From DATBGE01 sp036558125 (lineage in GTDB: Bacteria > Gemmatimonadota > Gemmatimonadetes > Gemmatimonadales > GWC2-71-9), in NCBI GenBank assembly GCA_036558125.1, contig DATBGE010000146.1, forward strand, positions 1 through 64,000: a DNA stretch of 64,000 nt, read 5' to 3'. Made by a program: the position numbers and the translations under genes. The notes under the pieces are model-generated. The model was not told the origin of the DNA and searched no databases. It saw only the letters and a list, made by a program, of their open reading frames with translations. This document shows positions 60,585-64,000 of the stretch, in pieces. The stretch's first letter is position 1, and each line of letters starts with the position of its first letter.

Positions 60585-60593
60585 ATTATAACA
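60585..60593 (-). promoter_or_regulatory. Extended -10 promoter for STAS-receiver-ccmABCD
   Basis: TGTTATAAT on the minus strand, a perfect extended -10 element in an AT-rich block. The -35 position (TGCAAA) is weak, as is usual for this promoter class. The leader would be about 250 nt. Confidence 0.6.
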
Positions 60594-60752
60594 CAATAAC
60601 TTAATACTTTGCATTCGGGGCAGATTCGGCCGGTTTTCCCTAGCACTCCGCAGCACTTCAGGGAGCTTTGCTAGCCACCAAAATACCCTGGTTCCTGCTC
60701 CCTTGGGGCCATTTCTTCTTTACCTTTCCTTTTCCTCCAGCCCGCCAGTCTC

Positions 60753-62708
<1,956 letters not shown>

Positions 62709-62710
62709 GT

Positions 62711-62777
62711 GGAATGGCGGAATGGCGGGGGGAATGGCGGAATGGCGGAATGGCGGAATGGCGGAATGGCGGAAGGC
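62711..62777. repeat. Octanucleotide tandem array (GGAATGGC, seven copies)
   Basis: Perfect 8-nt copies at 62711, 62719, 62731, 62739, 62747, 62755 and 62763, with a 4-G interruption after the second and a degenerate final unit. It starts 3 nt past the acs stop. Near-perfect copies suggest recent expansion. Confidence 0.92.
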
Positions 62778-62818
62778 AACCCAAATTCGATTCAGAAATG
62801 TTAAGTCAAGGAGCTCGT

Positions 62819-63274
62819 GTGTCGATGCGATTCACTCGTGTAGCGATTCTCCTGGCAGTCTCGGCCATCGCCGTTACCGCCTTTTCCGCCGCTCCCGACT
62901 CTCCCGCCTTACCGGAAATGACGGTTTACAAGAGTCCGACATGCGGTTGTTGCTCAAAGTGGGTTGACCATGTAAAGGCGGCAGGCTTCAAAGTAAGGAC
63001 GATCGACCAAAGCGATTTGTCTGAGTTGAAGGCCGACTTGGGAGTGACTAAAGCGCTCTCCTCGTGCCATACCGCGCTGGTCGGAGGATACGTGATCGAG
63101 GGTCACGTTCCCGCGTCGGACATCCAGCGGCTGCTCAAGGAGCATCCGAAAATCGTCGGCCTCGCGGCTCCGGGAATGCCGGGGGCGGGACCGGGTATGG
63201 ACACCAGCAAGGACCCTTACGATGTCCTGGCGTTTGACGCGGCTGGGAAAACCACCGTGTGGGCCCATCATTAG
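62819..63274 (+). CDS. DUF411 exported metal-binding protein
   Basis: 151 residues from GTG 62819 (AAGGAG 5 nt upstream; ATG 62825 is the alternative). The frame is open further up, but that part is the octanucleotide array. A signal peptide (about 3-24) precedes the DUF411 core MTVYKSPTCGCCSKWVDHV, whose CxCC cluster probably binds copper, and SSCHTALVGGYVIEGHVP. Family members occur with copper-resistance genes; none is adjacent here. The final HH could add metal affinity. Confidence 0.9.
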   Translation: MSMRFTRVAILLAVSAIAVTAFSAAPDSPALPEMTVYKSPTCGCCSKWVDHVKAAGFKVRTIDQSDLSELKADLGVTKALSSCHTALVGGYVIEGHVPASDIQRLLKEHPKIVGLAAPGMPGAGPGMDTSKDPYDVLAFDAAGKTTVWAHH

Positions 63275-63329
63275 TCGCTGGTCGCTGAACAATTGCCAAT
63301 TGAAAATTGCAAATTGACAATTGAAAAAC
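63274..63329. repeat. Heptanucleotide array with two unit types in one phase
   Basis: Two GTCGCTG units (63274, 63281) run straight into AT-rich units of the form NNAATTG (AATTG at 63291, 63298, 63305, 63312 and 63319) without a change of the 7-nt phase. It fills the spacer between convergent DUF411 and kup genes. Confidence 0.88.
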
Positions 63330-63333
63330 GGCC

Positions 63334-63348
63334 CTAGCTGACAGCTAG
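63334..63348 (-). terminator. Possible terminator at the kup stop codon
   Basis: A 6-bp stem (63334-63339 with 63343-63348) that includes the TAG stop, followed on the minus strand after 6 nt by TTTTT. Confidence 0.45.
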
Positions 63349-64000
63349 AACTGTATCTGCGCCCCCATCTCCACTACCCGATTAGGCGGCAGCCCGAAGA
63401 ATGCCGTAGCGGTCTGGGCATTCCGGCTCATCAAGACGAAAAGACGTTTGCGCCACATCGCCATCCGCTTCCGCGGTGGGGCGCCTTCTTCCGTCGTGGC
63501 GGCACGTGGCGCCACGGGGATCAATGATTCCCGCCCCAGGTAAAACGTTGTTTCCAGTGGACGAACCGTCACTCCGCGCGACTGGATCAGCCGCAGCGCC
63601 GCGGGCACGTCCGGCGATTCCATGAAGCCATAGTGGGCTCGCAGCGCGTAGAACTTCTGGCCTAGATCGGTGAACTCGAGCCGCTCCTCCTCCGGGACTT
63701 GGGGAATCTCCTCGGTCGTGACCGAGAGCAGGATGACCTGCTGATGCAGGACCTTGTTGTGCTTGACGTGGTGCAGCAGCACCGGGGGAGCGCCGCCCGC
63801 GTTCGAGGTCATGAACACCGCGGTGCCTGGGACCCTGGTGGGAATGCGTTTCGCAACGTCTCCCAGAAAGAGATCCATGGGGAGCGAAATCTCCTCCATG
63901 ATCTCGTTCAGGCGCCGGCGGCCCTGCTTCCAGGTGCTCATCAGCGTGTAGACGATCGCGGCGAGGACCAGCGGGAACCAACCGCCCTGCTCCACTTTAA
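63345..64000 (-). CDS. kup: Kup-type potassium transporter, C-terminal part (cut by window edge)
   Basis: The frame runs from the window edge to TAG at 63345, about 217 residues. EQGGWFPLVLAAIVYTLMSTWKQGRRRL is the last membrane segment and the start of the cytoplasmic tail of KUP/HAK/KT transporters. VPGTAVFMTSNAGGAPPVLLHHVKHNKVLHQQVILLSV, cited here only by its first and last motifs (VPGTAVF and HHVKHNKVLH), and the terminal FFGLPPNRVVEMGAQIQF are characteristic. The transporter takes up K+ with protons. The membrane core lies outside the window. Confidence 0.94.
   Translation of the reverse strand, partial: KVEQGGWFPLVLAAIVYTLMSTWKQGRRRLNEIMEEISLPMDLFLGDVAKRIPTRVPGTAVFMTSNAGGAPPVLLHHVKHNKVLHQQVILLSVTTEEIPQVPEEERLEFTDLGQKFYALRAHYGFMESPDVPAALRLIQSRGVTVRPLETTFYLGRESLIPVAPRAATTEEGAPPRKRMAMWRKRLFVLMSRNAQTATAFFGLPPNRVVEMGAQIQF

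Larger units (their letters stand above)
60328..60752. other. Divergent intergenic region between STAS and acs genes
   Basis: 425 nt without a gene. It contains the nested inverted repeat (60511-60558), an AT-rich block at 60579-60612 with the minus-strand promoter, and a pyrimidine-rich stretch just before acs. I see no clear acs promoter or ribosome-binding site. Confidence 0.5.

Noticed and set aside
62714..62818. N-terminal extension of DUF411 through the octanucleotide array
   Set aside because: It would encode a tandem low-complexity peptide before the signal peptide; GTG 62819 has a proper ribosome-binding site.
62711..63329. Repeat arrays as a CRISPR locus
   Set aside because: Unit length is 7-8 nt with no unique spacers and no cas genes nearby.

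Overview
The window is GC-rich, densely coded DNA from a Gram-negative bacterium. It has LptF/LptG-type permeases, a TonB-dependent receptor, a SprA-type outer-membrane translocon protein and a PorV-like protein. It also has a large secreted protein with a type IX-like C-terminal domain, a GWxTD protein, PilB/PilT/PilC, cytochrome c maturation genes and two ATP/ADP-translocase-like carriers. This mix fits Gemmatimonadota or a close relative best. That is an inference from gene content: there is no rRNA or other marker here. I saw no tRNA, CRISPR array, insertion sequence or prophage.

Layout. 1-3466 (minus): the start of a Ser/Thr kinase cut by the window edge, and a membrane PAS-GGDEF-EAL protein. 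3865-13072 (minus): a five-gene cluster in which every gene overlaps the next by 4 or 14 nt. In transcription order it encodes a membrane Ser/Thr kinase, an HtrA/DegP protease, a nucleotide carrier, a periplasm-facing protein with a HipA/Fam20-like kinase signature on an outer-membrane beta-barrel, and a second nucleotide carrier fused to HEAT repeats. I consider this the best candidate for an undescribed system: carriers that could move ATP across the inner membrane sit beside a predicted extracytoplasmic kinase. 13213-18168 (minus): a small anchored protein, then pilB-pilT-pilC; PilB carries both halves of the c-di-GMP-binding MshEN motif. 18289-26121 (minus): a helix-hairpin-helix protein, an M28 peptidase and SprA.

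26230-37558 is mostly plus strand: lptF-lptG, then nadB-nadA-nadC for NAD synthesis. A minus-strand amino-acid permease converges on nadC. A ctaA-ctaB fusion (haem O/A synthesis) and an ABC exporter follow. 37639-48951 (minus) is a surface and secretion operon: TonB-dependent receptor, 1345-residue secreted protein, PorV, GWxTD protein, lipoprotein. The first three junctions hold strong hairpins. 49326-51184 (minus): an M24 peptidase and a V4R protein. 51332-57348 (plus): a DUF92 membrane protein overlapping a lipoprotein gene by 91 nt, then FAD oxidoreductase, flavin reductase, methyltransferase, cyclase-like protein and ketosynthase in near-continuous overlap, resembling a small aromatic-polyketide tailoring cassette, and an aquaporin. 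57444-60327 (minus): STAS protein, receiver protein and ccmA-B-C-D, including a 41-residue ccmD. 60753-64000: acetyl-CoA synthetase, a DUF411 protein and the C-terminal part of a Kup potassium transporter.

A second striking theme is a family of intergenic arrays of degenerate 7-nt units (in two places 8- or 9-nt units). Their sequence differs from place to place. At three places a direct array faces an inverted array, so the pair can form an imperfect hairpin with arms of about 35-40 nt. Some arrays run into the ends of neighbouring genes and supply their last codons.

Starts are often TTG or GTG, and stop/start overlaps of the NTGA type are common. Several start positions given here rest on ribosome-binding sites or on such overlaps.
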